Source: Neopestalotiopsis rosae
Taxonomy: Eukaryota; Ascomycota; Sordariomycetes; Amphisphaeriales; Sporocadaceae
Length of the DNA: 64,000 nt
Direction of reading: 5' to 3'
Assembly (NCBI GenBank): GCA_023078685.1
Contig: JALGAS010000006.1
Coordinates: 2,046,001-2,110,000 of the forward strand
Of this stretch, positions 36,090 through 53,395 are shown piece by piece. Both the position numbers and the translations under genes were made by a program. The notes under the pieces are model-generated. The model was given only the letters and a program-made list of their open reading frames with translations. It had not been told where the DNA came from and ran no database searches. Within the stretch, counting starts at the first letter, position 1. Each line of letters starts with the position of its first letter.

Positions 36090-36858
36090 GGCAACATTTG
36101 AAATTGGTTATGACAAGCATTGTTATGGCATTGAATCCAAAACGGATAGAATGGCCATGACCCACATTTAATGGCAGTGAAATGATGATGGATGAAAGAG
36201 GCGCACTCTCTTTGTGTGACATGAAATGAGCAAAATGATCCAGGACTGCCGGTAAGTAATACTCTGGATTACATTGTATAAACCATCAAGGGAATTAATC
36301 GATATCTGGTCTCATTGATAGGACTTCATGTCGACCTGGTGTATGATTGTACTCACCTAGCAATCTTTTATCTCATTTTTGTTGATATAGAGCTACTTGT
36401 GTCATGACAAGCAAGCACCACTACTCATATCGCCATGCTCCTCTGCATTGGATTGCCATGTAAAGATTTCACCGGTAACCATCATTGCAGTCTTGCCAAA
36501 GAGCGCACCATCTAATGAATCTTGCTGTAATAGATAGCAAGCAAAGATGATTCTGTTCTTGATTAAAATTTGTGACTGAGGGGTCAGAAGCATTGGTATG
36601 TACATGTGCAGCTTCAGATCTTCGAGGAAATCTATCAGGGTAATCTGTGCAAATAGCTGAAGACAGCCAGGGACAGAAACAATGAAGTCACGCTCAATAC
36701 AAGCCACGCTGACAAGACAGGCAAGAAAAATTATCAACACGATATCAATTGGTCTCGAGGTATATCAATGAAAGAATCAACTCCGCAATAAATAACAAAA
36801 AATACCCGATGAACCCAATTCAAAATAAAGAAAACCGGCCCATTTTTATCTACCTGAT
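36090..36858. other. Convergent 3' region, HBS1 and ARG5,6
   Basis: 769 bases between convergent stops. The 112-codon ORF at 36402-36740 minus does not look like a domain and starts in AT-rich sequence. Probably two 3' UTRs. Confidence 0.45.
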
Positions 36859-41408
<4,550 letters not shown>

Positions 41409-42360
41409 CTACTTTCTGGTGGCAACGACTGTGTTACCGTGTTAGTAAATCGCACTGACGCCAAAAAAGATCGGTATGGACGTACCAGCAGGAATGACAA
41501 TGACCAAAATGAGGATAATGATGCCCACAATCAGACACATGCGCATCTTCATGTCCTTCCACCACATCTGCTTGCGCACTCTGTTGGCACCACGACGGAA
41601 TCCTTGAGCAGAGACTGCCAAGTTGTCGGTCTTATCTTGTAAAGCATCAAGTCGCTCGCCACGCTGAGAGACCTTGTTGATGTTCTCTCTCATGACACCA
41701 ACGGTGTCATCAATTTGCTGTAGAAAGTCCAGTCAGCATTTTCTCGTCCAAGTAAAGCCGAAATCTAGCAAGCCAGAAGTCCTCCGAGGTTGCAATTGTC
41801 CATGTCTGCAAAGTTGACGCTGTTTTGTTTCTTTCTCGCTCCTGTCGCCGACGTCGCTTTCCAGAAACTCGATTGCCGCAAGTAGCGAAATCAGACCATC
41901 ATCTTGATTCACTGTTTGCGAACTGTGGCAGCAAGGAGATTCGAATCGCGCGACTCTCTTCGTTGCCAAAACTCGCCGTAATGCCAATTGTCGAGTTCCA
42001 AAGCATTTTCCTCACTGAAACCTTGGCATTGTTCCTTTCCATCGCAGTCGTGATGGAACAGCGATGAGAATTTTGCGGCTGCCATCACACTCGACTTGGA
42101 ATCGATGAAACTGGCGATAATAGCGATCATGGCGATGATGACGCTGCGTGCGAGGAGAGCTTCGAGCGATTACGGCGGACATGGCGATTTCGCAACCCCA
42201 TCGAGACAAATCGGTCGCCAATTGTTGGCTTGATCCATTTCACAGAAAAACTTACAGCTTGAAGCGCTTGTGTTCTGGCGTTTCCGCCTTGCTGGCCAGC
42301 GCCGGCCTGCTGACCGCTGGGAATGTATGGGTCGTAAGGGGCATCGTGAGTAGCAGACAT
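41409..42360 (-). CDS. Synaptobrevin / R-SNARE (Snc1/2-like), 118 aa
   Basis: Exons (complement): 42360-42256, 41717-41486, 41428-41409. Intron 1 is 538 nt (GTAAGT ... GCTGAC ... CTACAG), by far the longest of the window. Intron 2 is 57 nt with a perfect TTTACTAAC branch. The protein has a Gly/Gln-rich N-terminus and a SNARE helix ([20 protein letters not shown], zero-layer Arg in QRGERLDAL). The juxtamembrane WWKDMKMR and a C-terminal anchor ([20 protein letters not shown]) follow, ending TRK. Reading through intron 2 would give a different tail (GTSIPIFFG...), but the spliced VVATRK matches the known Snc C-terminus. It should act on secretory vesicles that fuse with the plasma membrane, pairing with Sso and Sec9. 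Confidence 0.93.
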
Positions 42361-45300
42361 GTTGACAGCTGGTATCTTGTGGTAGTAGAGGATTTGATGG
42401 ATTGGCGGAAGGTGATCAGAATGACCGAGATGGCAAGATTATGCAACGGCGACTAAATGACGTTGAAGCGCAGGCTGAAATGAGCTCGTAGACGGTATGA
42501 CGCTGGTTGGTGATCGTTTGGGTTGGGGTCGTAAAAAATGTGGAATGAGGAGAGGTTGGAAGAGAGACGAGATGGTAGAGGCAAAGTTCGACTTGGTTGT
42601 GTTTTCGGGGCCCTGCTGACCACCTGTACACTACGGAAAACACTGGACTAGTAGGACCTGACGTTGGGCGCTGTCTGTCTTTCTTGGTACTGGCGCTGGC
42701 GCTTGGTTGCTTTGGTTTGCTTGGTGCTGGTGCTGGGGTGGCGGGCGGGATCCTCAACTGTCCGTGCTTTTACCACACTACAAGTTGCTCTGGTGAAACG
42801 TTTGAGAGACGAGGGAGCCTTTTTAGCAGTCTCAATGAATAGTGCACAATAGGTACCTGAACCGCCGACGGACAAGGGGGCTATGAGAAGGGGGGTTCGG
42901 ACGGATGACACTATCTGGTGGCACTGTAGCACGAATACGTAGCAAGGAGCGCCTAAATGGCAGTGATCTTTGTCGGGTTTCTCTTCTTTTTTGGCTGAAG
43001 GGTCAATAACACGCAATGGGGGGTTGTGATTCTCTTCTATCCACGCCAAGAATGTCTGTCTGGAGGCAACATTGAACAAAGAAGTTCACCTCTTGTTACA
43101 ATAATAGATAGCGCACCACCGCTGTCCAGGGCTCAGCTGGGAACAAATATCGTTGCCTGCGGTCCATACGGCAGTTGAACAAACCAAGCTCGACGTCCGC
43201 GCAATCCGACCACAATAGGCGCCTCATCAGCCTCGCGCTTTCGTAAGTCCTCACCGTGGCAGTGCTATGGATCTTGTTGCTCTCAGGGACTGGGGTGTCA
43301 TCATGACCTAGGGTCTGGCCAACGTCGATTGGAAGGAATTGGGTCCAAGCAACGATGGGTTCCTTGTTTGGCCGTGTTTGGATTAACTTGTGATAAACAA
43401 ATCGTTTATGGCTTGGCTTTGGCCACCGCCTTCCATCGCCACGCTTCCTACCTTCATTCCTTGATGAATCCATTCGGCAATGTATTTCTCAAGAAGTCAT
43501 ACGGAGGTGCCCATCGCAGCAGACATTGCTGTTGGCATGTAATCTGTGGTTTCCGCGATTTGTTCTTTGCAGAAAATTGACGGGCTGCCAAGCTTACGGT
43601 CCATGCTCGTCGGCCGTCAAAGCTGTTGCAGCTCCGTTTCAGCACAGAACGAGATGGGCTCGTCTAAATGGTTCGGGTCCAGCCGTCGCCTCAAAACTCT
43701 CTGTCGAAGAGGTAGCATGGCAGCCATGGACCAGACCCTTTCTGAGACACTGCTCTGTTAAGTAGGTAGCACTCAAAGCACTCCGGCCCTGACCTTGACT
43801 TTTTGGTGTCAAAGTATCATGGGAAAAGAGTTATTTAGCACCAGATGTCAATTATCGCTGCATTGTCGGGTTGCACGTGCGGATGCGCCAGTAGTCAAAT
43901 ATCAGCTAAATGCAATTCTTCTAGCAGCCATATCCAAGTTGTGCTCCATTGCAGGTAGGTAGGAGACCAGTAATTAGCTACAGGTCGGAGGATCTTAAAT
44001 CGACCTGCCGACATCACGGGGTCACGTGAGAGTAAAGAATTACTATGCCAAGTTCAGTGTTCACGGGTCCCTCAAGTGCATGGGCTGGCCCTGAGATTCT
44101 TGTCTTGCTACGGGTAATGAGTGCGCCATGTTTTATTATTATGTTTCTTGTATTCGACTGCATTTGTGAGAGTGGATGTATAGACACTACTGTGTGCCTG
44201 ATTCTGCAGATCAAGTCAACATGTTTGTCGATCACCATGCCAGTCCAGAAGCATTTGTAACCTATCATTTCTATACGTCACAAACAGTCAAGCGAACCAA
44301 CCCACTTTAGTCAACCCCAGTCGAGAGTCAAGTCCATTGAAGTTATTTTTGATTTAGGCGTTGGCCGGTTCGCAAAGGTCAAACTTCTACTGAAATGCGA
44401 TCTAGAATCTGCATCGTGCTCGTACCTACCTTTATGTGATTCATATATGTATTTTGGCTTGCTGGCATATATATGCATCTGCATTTCGCTACATAATCCT
44501 TGTTTGCATAATTATTTATTGCCTGCTCATCTACACACTGTACATGATACCACTTACACCTGCCCTTTTCTTCCATTCAGCTTTCCCCGCTTTTGACGAG
44601 AATTGACGTGATTCCTTCCCTAGTTCCCCGTCACAAGCTATAGTGAGGTCGAGTAGGTAGGTACTGCCTGATGCTGATGAGATGCACGATTCAACACGGT
44701 TTCCGACATTTCCTGTATCTACTGCAGTTACTCAAGAAAGACTTGCGGTTGGTAGTTACGATAGCTTACAACTAACTTTGCGCGCGCATAAAAAGGATAG
44801 GCTCATCTTTGTTTAGAGACATGCATGGGAGACGGCGACGACTACAGAGTAAGGAGATGCTCGGAATTCTGCACAGCAGCAAACAAGATGAATTCCTCAA
44901 GCTAGAATTGCACTCGCAAAGGAATTACCAACTTCCAATTGGACACCCCTAGCGATGAGCAGACAGCAAGACATAGGCGAGGAGGGGAGTCTTGCCCTTG
45001 TGTCTGTCTTCTTCCGTCATTACTTGGGGTAGGAGTTCCGGGTTGCCAACCATCTCCATTCCCATTAATGCCTGTCAGGTTCCAACCCCGTGGCTCCCGA
45101 GAGTCCAGTCAGTCAGTCAGCCCGCCAGCCAGCCCACAGTGATCGGTCGGTTGCTTCAACTTGCTGCCCACGTTGACGAAACTTGCAGTTTGGCCATGCC
45201 TGCTACCTTCTTATAGGCTGCTGCACCCAACCCTACCTTACAGCACAGTAGCTTGCACTTGATCGTAGCTCCCGTCGGTTGGCCTCGGTGGCTTCCCAGC

Positions 45301-45863
45301 TACTGAAATCTTACTGGCTTCGCTGACACGCATATGGGAAAGTGTCTGCCGTCATGTCATGTCAATTCATTATGTAGGTAGCCTTGCCCGCATTCTTTCT
45401 GGGTTCCCGTCGTACATTGCATGCGACGACCAAAAAGCTTCCCCCATCTTCATCTCAACGCTCCTCTCCTTCGTGTTGGTTGGAGCCTTGAAATCAGAGT
45501 GATTCATTCCACCCTTTCTTGATCCTTTTGGGTCATAAATGGTGCGCTCGAGGATACAGCCGTAAAAAAAACGACCTGGAGTTGCCACTCACTTCTACAC
45601 CCAATATTGTCTGCGCCTCAGCCGCCCTTATAGTGGACGCATACTGCGGGTGCAAAAAGCAAACCCAAGCACGCGGATGCTTGAGCTTACTCGTTTGCGC
45701 CGGGACACCATAAAGAGTCTAAATCAATTCTTGTTGCTCGGCTTCAGCTTCAGCTTGGATCTCGTTTACTTTCTTGCAATATCAAGCCGTATCTTTCTTT
45801 TCTTCTCGGTTTGATGCCTCCCCTCGAATTGCATCGCTTTTTTACCAGGGACCTGTCGCTAGT
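42361..45863. other. Divergent intergenic region 3.5 kb, SNARE and GH76
   Basis: The longest gap in the left half. Only short overlapping ORFs (for example 43096-43473 minus, 43329-43580 plus). TAGGTAGGTA-type repeats occur near 43953, 44655 and 45375. The last ~250 bases are pyrimidine-rich, as in a 5' UTR. No gene or RNA supported. Confidence 0.35.
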
Positions 45864-47748
45864 ATGTGGGCACCATGGCACACAACACTTACAACGGCTT
45901 TGTTGATACTGGTACGATATCGCCCCGTCAATGCAGCTTACGACTTGGATATCAGCTCGTCAGGTATTGAAAGCCCTTGTTTGACTCTATGGTACTTGTA
46001 GATGCTCATCATGTCCCTAGATTCCATAAAGAGCGTGGCCAAGCAAATGACGGCCGATCTGGTAGGCTTTTACAACGGTGACAAGCCTGGACAAACTCCA
46101 GGTCTTCTCCCACAGCCATACTACTGTGAGTGATCCCGTTATTCATGTCTCTCGAAATGATTGCTGATTCAATACAGGGTGGGAGGCTGGTGCTTTTCTG
46201 GGATCATTAGTCGACTACTGGTATTATACAGGAGACACGACCTATAATCAGTTGACGACAGACGGGCTACTATTTCAGGTCGGCCCTTATGATGATTACA
46301 TGCCTCCAAATCAGACCTTGACGGAAGGGAATGATGATCAAGGTTTCTGGGGCATGGCCGTCATGTCGGCAGCAGAGTACAAATTCCCGAACCCGCCAGA
46401 GGACCAACCGCAATGGTTAGCACTCGCTCAAGCTGTCTTTAATACGCAGGCCGCCAGATGGGACAATCAATATTGCCTGGGAGGTCTACGGTGGCAGATT
46501 TTTCAATGGAACAATGGCTATAACTACAAGAACTCCATCTCCCAGGGTTGCTTCTTCAACCTTGCTGCCAGGCTGGCCCTGTACACGGGGAACAGCTCAT
46601 ATGCCGACTGGGCCGTCAAGACGTGGGACTGGATGGTGCAAGTCAAGTTTTTGGATGAGAACTATCGTATCTTTGATGGTGCCCACATTGAAACGAACTG
46701 CACACAAATTGTACCCTACCAATTTTCTTACAATGCAGGTTCGTTTCTGCTTGGAGCTGCGGCCATGTACGCCTTTGCAGATGAAAAGGGACTGTCCAGT
46801 GATCGGGATTTGTGGCACGAAAGGGTCGACGGTCTTTTGAACGGAACAGACGTTTTCTTCTTCAGTGACGAAGATGGAAGTCCACCAGTCATGATTGAGA
46901 TTGCCTGCGAGGGTGTTGAACTGTGCAACTTGGACGAGCAGTCATTCAAGGCCTATCTCAGTCGATGGATGGCGGCAACGACGAAATGGGCGCCCTGGAC
47001 GTACGACCGGATCAAACCACTCCTGCAAAATTCGGCAGAGGCTGCCGCCACGCAATGTACGGGCGGTGATAATGGTCGAATGTGTGGACTGAAGTGGGCA
47101 AACAACTCGGGAGTGTGGGATGGGACGACTGGGGTTGGCCCACAGATGGCTGCCATGGAAGTAGTTCTTGCCAACATGATCCAAGAAGCTGAGGCTCCCG
47201 TCACAAACACGACTGGCGGGACCAGTGTTGGCGATCCTTCAAGTGGCGGATCTGATATAGGACGTACTGATCCTGTGGGCTCGATCGTCTTCGCCCCAGT
47301 GACGGCAGCAGATAAAGCCGGCGCCATCATTTTGACCATCATCATTGGCTCTGGGGTACTTACAGCTATTGTATTCATGCTTACGGACGAGAGAAAGTCG
47401 ACCACGGAGAATTGGGGCAGCTTGAAATCCTCTCTTGCTAAGGGCGCCGGCACTGGAGTGTTGGTAAAGTCTACCAAGCGTACATCGACTGATGAAAAAG
47501 GAAAGGGGGTAGCAAGGAGTGATTCAGACACCAGCGGTGGGATTGCACCCGTGATGACGGCCGCATACCGTCCACGTCCGGAGGAATACTCAGCGAGAAC
47601 CATGATGCCCCCAAGGCATACACAAAGACCACGACCACCGATTGTGGTCCCCGAAGCTCCCGGCTCTTTGAGTCATCGTGAGCCTCTCTACTCGGATATA
47701 GCCAGGAGGAAACGAAGGTCTTTGAAAAAGAAGCGACCCATAGTTTGA
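45864..47748 (+). CDS. GH76 alpha-1,6-mannanase of the DCW1/DFG5 type, membrane-anchored, 591 aa
   Basis: Exons 45864-45963, 46021-46125, 46178-47748; introns 57 and 52 nt. Signal peptide near the start (TTLTTALLILV, cleavage before YDLDISSS). The GH76 fold is shown by YNGDKPGQTPGLLPQPYYWW and EAGAFLGSLVDYWYYTGD. The paired catalytic acidic residues are in EGNDDQGFWGMAVM; GGLRWQIFQWNNGYNYKNS and CGLKWANNSGVWDG follow. About eight N-glycosylation sites. Dcw1/Dfg5 proteins are thought to transfer GPI-mannoproteins to cell-wall glucan. Instead of a GPI signal the C-terminus has a true helix (AIILTIIIGSGVLTAIVFML) followed by about 125 basic, probably cytoplasmic residues ending KRRSLKKKRPIV. The family is certain, the transferase role is inference. 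Confidence 0.92.
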
Positions 47749-49386
47749 GCGAACTTACGCAGATGGCTCATTCACGATAACCAATAGCATCAGTGCAGTT
47801 GCGGCGCGCGTCGTACATTGTCTCTGGCTCAAAGTGTTGCTTTCTCATGGGGTAGCATATTCTTGTTAGAAAGTGGTACCACAGAACTCAATTCATTGTA
47901 TCCAGTCCGGCAAGGACGGTCGTCACGCTGTCAGATACACAAGACCATGAAAGTCGCATCCACTGCAAAAATACCGAAAAACAATGATTGTTTACGCTGA
48001 GGCATCAAACTTATTAACATGCCACATTTTTAAGCGAGAGTCCAGGCTCGGCAGTTTGTTTCAGTTGTTCAGAACTGTTTCTGAACTAAAATCGTGGCGG
48101 ACAAAGCTGAATTCCTCAGCAATGTACAAAATACCACGATGCTTACCATTATACTATTACCCGCTTTGAACGCGAGTATAGAATTTCATGATCGGATGAA
48201 AACCTGCCCAAAGTCCCCACAAGGATGTAGTAACGCCACTGTGAGACTCGCTTCTCTAGCGCCAGAAGACGCCTATCGCGTCGGTTCTCGGAACCTGGCC
48301 ACAACAACATGATATGATCACTTATGTAAGTATTCAACTACATCTCAACATCTATGTACAATTGTCCATCTCGGACGATTCCCGACTCCATCACCAGATC
48401 ACGACTCGGGGCGCGGGAGAAGAGGTCCCGCCGCTATCAAAGGCTTTGGAATCGACAAGAGTCATGTAATGCGATTGTTAGAGATCGGCACGAGCCACAT
48501 TCAGATTTAGAGTTCCCGCGGCTTGTCAACGGAGAAATCCACTATACTCAAAGGATACGTAGGAACGCGCACTCGTTCTACAGAAATGAGACCAGTGCCA
48601 TCCGGAAATGAACACTCGTTAGCGAGGAACACTGACTTGTGTGTGTGGCCAAAAAGAGAGGGATGAAGAACTAGTTTTTAGGCTGCAAGCAGACAGCCGG
48701 GTTTTCCCTGATTTCCTGTTTCTTGGAGTGCCAGACGAGCACAAATGCAGTTGGAGTTGGAGAGAGAGGATTAAAGCGAGCGACGCAGGTTTTTGGTATG
48801 ATTGTTTATATCAAAAAAACACAAGAAGCTATTGCCCATAGGAACATGGGGGAAAACACAACAAATTGAACACCAGCAGCCGGGATATTCCCAAATTTCC
48901 TTCCCCTTCCAAACCCGCACCGTCCGTGACCAAAGCCAGAGAAAAAGAAAATGAAGTAAAATCAATGTACAAGGCACCAAACACAAGGAATCCCTTCCTC
49001 CCTGTTTCCCACGTGGTGTAAAAAGAAAGATTGCACGTTCCTCCTCCTCTCCCCCATCTTACCCCTTCGCTAGCCTAGCACTAGAAGAGGGAATGAGCAA
49101 CGGATTACGAACAGAAAACAACATTCGTCAGTGCGGCTAGGATTCTTTTTTTTTGTGTCCACCGTTCAGGACCCTCCACAGTGACATCAGCGGGTTCTCT
49201 CTTTTGGCTGCTGATTTCCTTTCCCTTGCCTTGCGGCACTCTCGTCTTTTTTGTGTATGGGATTTTTTTTTTTGGTTGTTGTCGATTTTACAGAATTGTG
49301 GTTCCCATCGTTTGATTGTTGTGATGTGAAAGACTTTCATCAACATGATGGAATTTATAATATGGTGTTTGTATGTTTGGGGCGCT
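47749..49386. other. Intergenic 1.6 kb
   Basis: Between the GH76 gene and the peptide precursor gene (convergent). The part from about 48850 is T/C-rich and is probably the long 3' UTR of the peptide gene on the minus strand. No ORF supported. Confidence 0.4.
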
Positions 49387-49584
49387 TTAACATCCGGGGC
49401 AGGCGTTGCTGCTGCGGACGTCGACCTCGGGCAGGGCCACGGGCTCGGCGACGGGCTCGGGAGTCCTCTCGACAATGGCGTCGCTGGTGACTGGTCCCTT
49501 GCAGCCGGGGCAGGCTTGTGGGAGAGCAAAGGCCAGAGATGCCATGGAGGCGACGGCGAAGAGAGAGGCGAGAGACAGCTTCAT
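49387..49584 (-). CDS. Short secreted peptide precursor with two CPGC motifs, 65 aa
   Basis: Single exon of 66 codons. MKLSLASLFAVASMASLAFA is a textbook signal peptide with cleavage before LPQ. The mature part of about 45 residues begins LPQACPGCKGPVTSD, then an acidic/Pro-rich middle (VERTPEPVAEPVALPEVDV), and ends SSNACPGC at the stop codon. So a five-residue unit ACPGC occurs at both ends of the mature chain, with no other Cys. High GC3 (GGC, GTC, CTG), the signal peptide and long UTR-like flanks argue for a real gene. The terminal CPGC is not a good CaaX box. Possible roles: a metal- or redox-active peptide, a structural cell-wall peptide, or a precursor processed at the dipeptide-rich middle. 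No family recognised. Confidence 0.72.
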   Translation of the reverse strand: MKLSLASLFAVASMASLAFALPQACPGCKGPVTSDAIVERTPEPVAEPVALPEVDVRSSNACPGC

Positions 49585-52500
49585 GGTGGAATAGGTTTTG
49601 TGGTGTTGTTGGTTTTTTGATAACTTTTTTTTTATATAGTGTAGCAAAGATAAGAGACGGACTTTGAAACGAGATCGTTCAGGGTAGTAGTAGCAGTATA
49701 GCAGAAAAGATATAAGACAGATCAGTGGTTTGTTGGAATGATCAGCGAGATGTTGTTGTAGATCAGTCCTGAGGTAGGGAAAGCCGACAGACTTATATGC
49801 ACCGTCTGGTTCCCTCCTGACCACTTTACCCAGAACTACGTAGTAGTGTCACGAAAGAGAGACGGAGAAGTGAGCGAGAGAGGGATCTCCTATCCCGCCA
49901 TGTGTCAACCGGTCGCTCGAAATAATCGTTAGCAGTTCTACCTAGTCTAGTGAACGATGGGGAGGATTTTCGTGGATTCTGACCCCTGTTCAGCCACGGT
50001 CAGGCAGGTCAAGGCATCTCACTGCTACTATGGTATTGCCAAGGTACACAGGAGTAGTAGTGCGATTGTCCCTAATCAGGAAACCCCTGCGTCGTACCGG
50101 GCTGCGGGCCGGGCGCGTTCGTCTGCAGTGCTTACCATATAATTGGGTACGTAGTCGTGTAGTTGGAACTTGGCTCATATAGGATTTTATTTTCAGACTT
50201 TAGACCCAGCTAGACCCCCCCCCTCCCCCATTCGCCTAATACTTGGTCCCCGACATGCTGAAGAGGGAGAGAGAGGGAGAAGAAAAGAGTCAAGTGTCAA
50301 TCAAGCCATGTTCCTAACTGTTGCGTTTGATTCAGAAGAAGTTCGCCTTCGCCTCGCTCTGTGACCCACTTTCTGGTTTCGATGCTAAGAGTTTTGGCGC
50401 GTGCTGACGGCGGACGCTTCGTGAGAGACAATGCCCCAGTGACCCCGAGAATATAAATATCTATATCGTCGCAACGGACGACCAATCAGGCCGTGTGGAG
50501 CCCCATAAGAGAAGCTGCCACCAGAATCCTTCGTGAACGGTGGCTGTTGGATGCAGACGCAGATGGGTATAGAACAATGCAACCGAAATTGATGTAGCGC
50601 AGAATCGTTTGACAAGAGTCTTGGGGGGGGGTTGTCGACTTGGGCTGCTTGTAATTCTTGTTTCTGCTCGGACTCCAGGGGTCTCCAGTCTCTCATCTCC
50701 CCACTGTTTCTAAAGCTGGAAATACTAGTGTCGAAGCCTAGATCGCCATCGTCCCAGTACGCTAGGTTAATCTGTTATAATGTGGCCCCTTTCGATGCCG
50801 CTTGTACGAATGCGACCATGGCTGGTTGAGGGCAGTACATGGACTGTAAGAATCAGCAACCCCCAAAAGAGTGTTGGGCTGGTTGCATATAACATTGGAT
50901 GCAGCCAATATGTTTGTCTGCAAGAGAAGGCAGCTTGCAGTGTGTCCGCGCGTGCGTGTGTGAATCGTCACGACCCGCCGGCAACCTAGTCATGCGGTCC
51001 GAAGAGGGAAACGGAATCCATCTCGGCAGGTCGCGCAATGCAGAAATCGTCAAATCCTCCGATCATATCATTCGGTACCGTGTATTCTAACAGGCTGTCC
51101 ATCTCGTCCAGCATTCCGGGAACTCGTAACCCGCGCGTATTGGATGCGCAGGGCTTGTCAGGTTACAGGACAGCTTACTAACTTACCACTGAAGAGTGTG
51201 CTGCCCAAGCTGATGAATGCCCTCCCTGTATGCAATGTCGGTAGCGGGACCGCAGAGGCGCAGCACCCAGCCGACTACAGCCAATCAGCACCGGGTCCAT
51301 CTACCGACGACATGGTTCGTCCTCCCCTGGGACCTTATAGGGCTGCCTAAGGCTCGCCGACCATGTTTCTTCCTTGCTTGTCACTCGTCTGTACCATTGC
51401 TTACAGAGCAGCTGCGTTTCTCCTGGTCATGCCCAAATAGGGGTGCTTCCGTCAGATTTCGTCAAGGTCTTGGACTTTGTATCGTGGAAACAATTTCAAA
51501 GCCACTGGCTCGGATCGCTAATGGCCGTTGCACTTTTCTGCTGGCAAACCCTGGTCCATTTTAGTGACTAAATGTAACTTTGCAGGGGCCCGTAAGGATT
51601 CGTGGGGGCCGTAAGACAAACACGCGACTTGCACATGCACATCTCTCCCCTTTGAAGGATGCCGACCTCTGAAATGATTGGGCCTTGGCTGGAAACGAAT
51701 GGTGACAATGGACTGTGCTCTTTTTGTTGCATGTTCTCGAAGCCGTCATCCGGTAACCATGCTGATGCCGAGCCTGTAGACAAGAACAGAAACTCACTCA
51801 ATGACGAGTCGAAAGCTGACCGCTCATTGAGTCACTCCAGGCTTTCAGAATGCTGAACTCGTCAAGCTCGTTGGCACGAATGTTTCTGTCAAACATGGTA
51901 TTAGTAAGATATGGACAGCCACTTCAATGGTGTAACCTCGGCATTGTAACGAAGCATTCGGGCTTTATCAGGACTCGGCGTTCTGAATGTCTGGTGAAGC
52001 TGAAAGCAGTTCCTGGTGGTGCATTCTCACTGCAACAGCCATAGACTGCGCGCGCATGTAATGTGAGCAAAAGTAATTGGGTTGCACAAGCCATATTAAA
52101 GTCCAACCACAGACTTGACCACAGCGGCATGGGAGGGCGATCACCGTTTTGCTCTTGGAAAGAAGCATGAGAACCTGCCCAACAGTGAGCTATGGGGCAC
52201 CACCGGCGGTTCTGTTTGTCATGCGGCAACGACATCAGAGCTTGATTCGAAAGTAGAAGTCTTGGGCCCGGCGGCGATGAGGTTGCCATGTTGGTTAACG
52301 TACCTGGGGCAAACTGTACGCGGCTGAGAACAAACGTGTCATCACCGACTTTTGCTCGTCAAGGCCGTTCACCGAGGGATCCGCCCATGAAATGCTGGTA
52401 AGGAGCAACGCTTGTGATGTCAACGACCACGTATTCTATGGCATGGCCATGTTGTCCAAGAAATGGTTTGGTGTTCGAAATGTTTCATGACCCCTCGCAA

Positions 52501-53389
52501 TCAGACTCGGCGACGGGGGGCTTATGCGTCAGCATAATCACCTCGAAGAATGATTCGTCGCACCGGCAGATGACGTTGAGGCTGGACCGCGCCACCACGT
52601 GGGAGATGAGAATGCCCATCTCTATGCATTCACTAATGGTATGCATGTCAGCATCAAATTCAGGGACCGGAGGATCGTCAGACCTGTCCCGCCTTTATGA
52701 TCTCACGGTCATCGCGTTGCTGACTACTGGCGTCAGCTTCTGGAAATCAACGGACATGCGCGGTAAGTAACCCGAAAGGCGGTGAAAATACGTCCGAGGC
52801 CAGAGAGACAATCGATCGAATGTCTTGGGTTTCGCGACAGCTTTATTGCGTTTGATTTGACATCTTTATTAAAGTAATAATTTCGCAGAAATAGAGAACA
52901 AACTGTATTACTCTTCGCTTGATGCGCACAAGTTTTTTCAGACTTCTGCAGAAGAAAGTGTTGAAATGCCCAGTGATGTTTGATCTGTGTAGAAAAGTGA
53001 CGTCGACATCCATTCTCGGCTATTGCAACAAAACTCGACATCTGCGGCTTAGGGATACTCGACACGAGATTACTGCTCAACTATGTCAGCCAGCCGCGAA
53101 GCCAAAATCTGGTGATCAACCACCGATAAATAGCATTGAGTGTAATGAGCTCGGCGTGGAAAAGTTGCTTTGCTGGTACTCATTGTCGGTCGGATAAGTG
53201 GCAGTTTGGACCGCTGTATGAAAAGCTTATTCGGGATCGATTTCGACCATACTGACACCTAATAGGTTTTGATGATAATATGCGATATGCAGGTATACAA
53301 TAATTGGTATAAGTATTAATATATGGATACTGCCCGCTGTCTTGTCGTCGTTCTCTTTTCCTCCTTGGGCCACCTTCAGAAAATGTCGT
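49585..53389. other. Gene-poor region 3.8 kb
   Basis: The first ~400 bases should be promoter and 5' UTR of the peptide gene. After that only short ORFs on both strands. 52281-52770 has overlapping open stretches in several frames (see findings) that may be decayed coding sequence. No intact gene. Confidence 0.35.
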
Positions 53390-53395
53390 CACCTA

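Noticed and set aside
42361..45863. Search for hidden multi-exon genes in the 3.5-kb gap
   Set aside because: No consecutive protein-like segments joined by good splice signals were found on either strand.
52414..52770. 118-codon plus-strand ORF
   Set aside because: Met/Ser/Thr-rich with no domain. Other frames in the same place look as good or better, so it is kept only as a possible decayed region.
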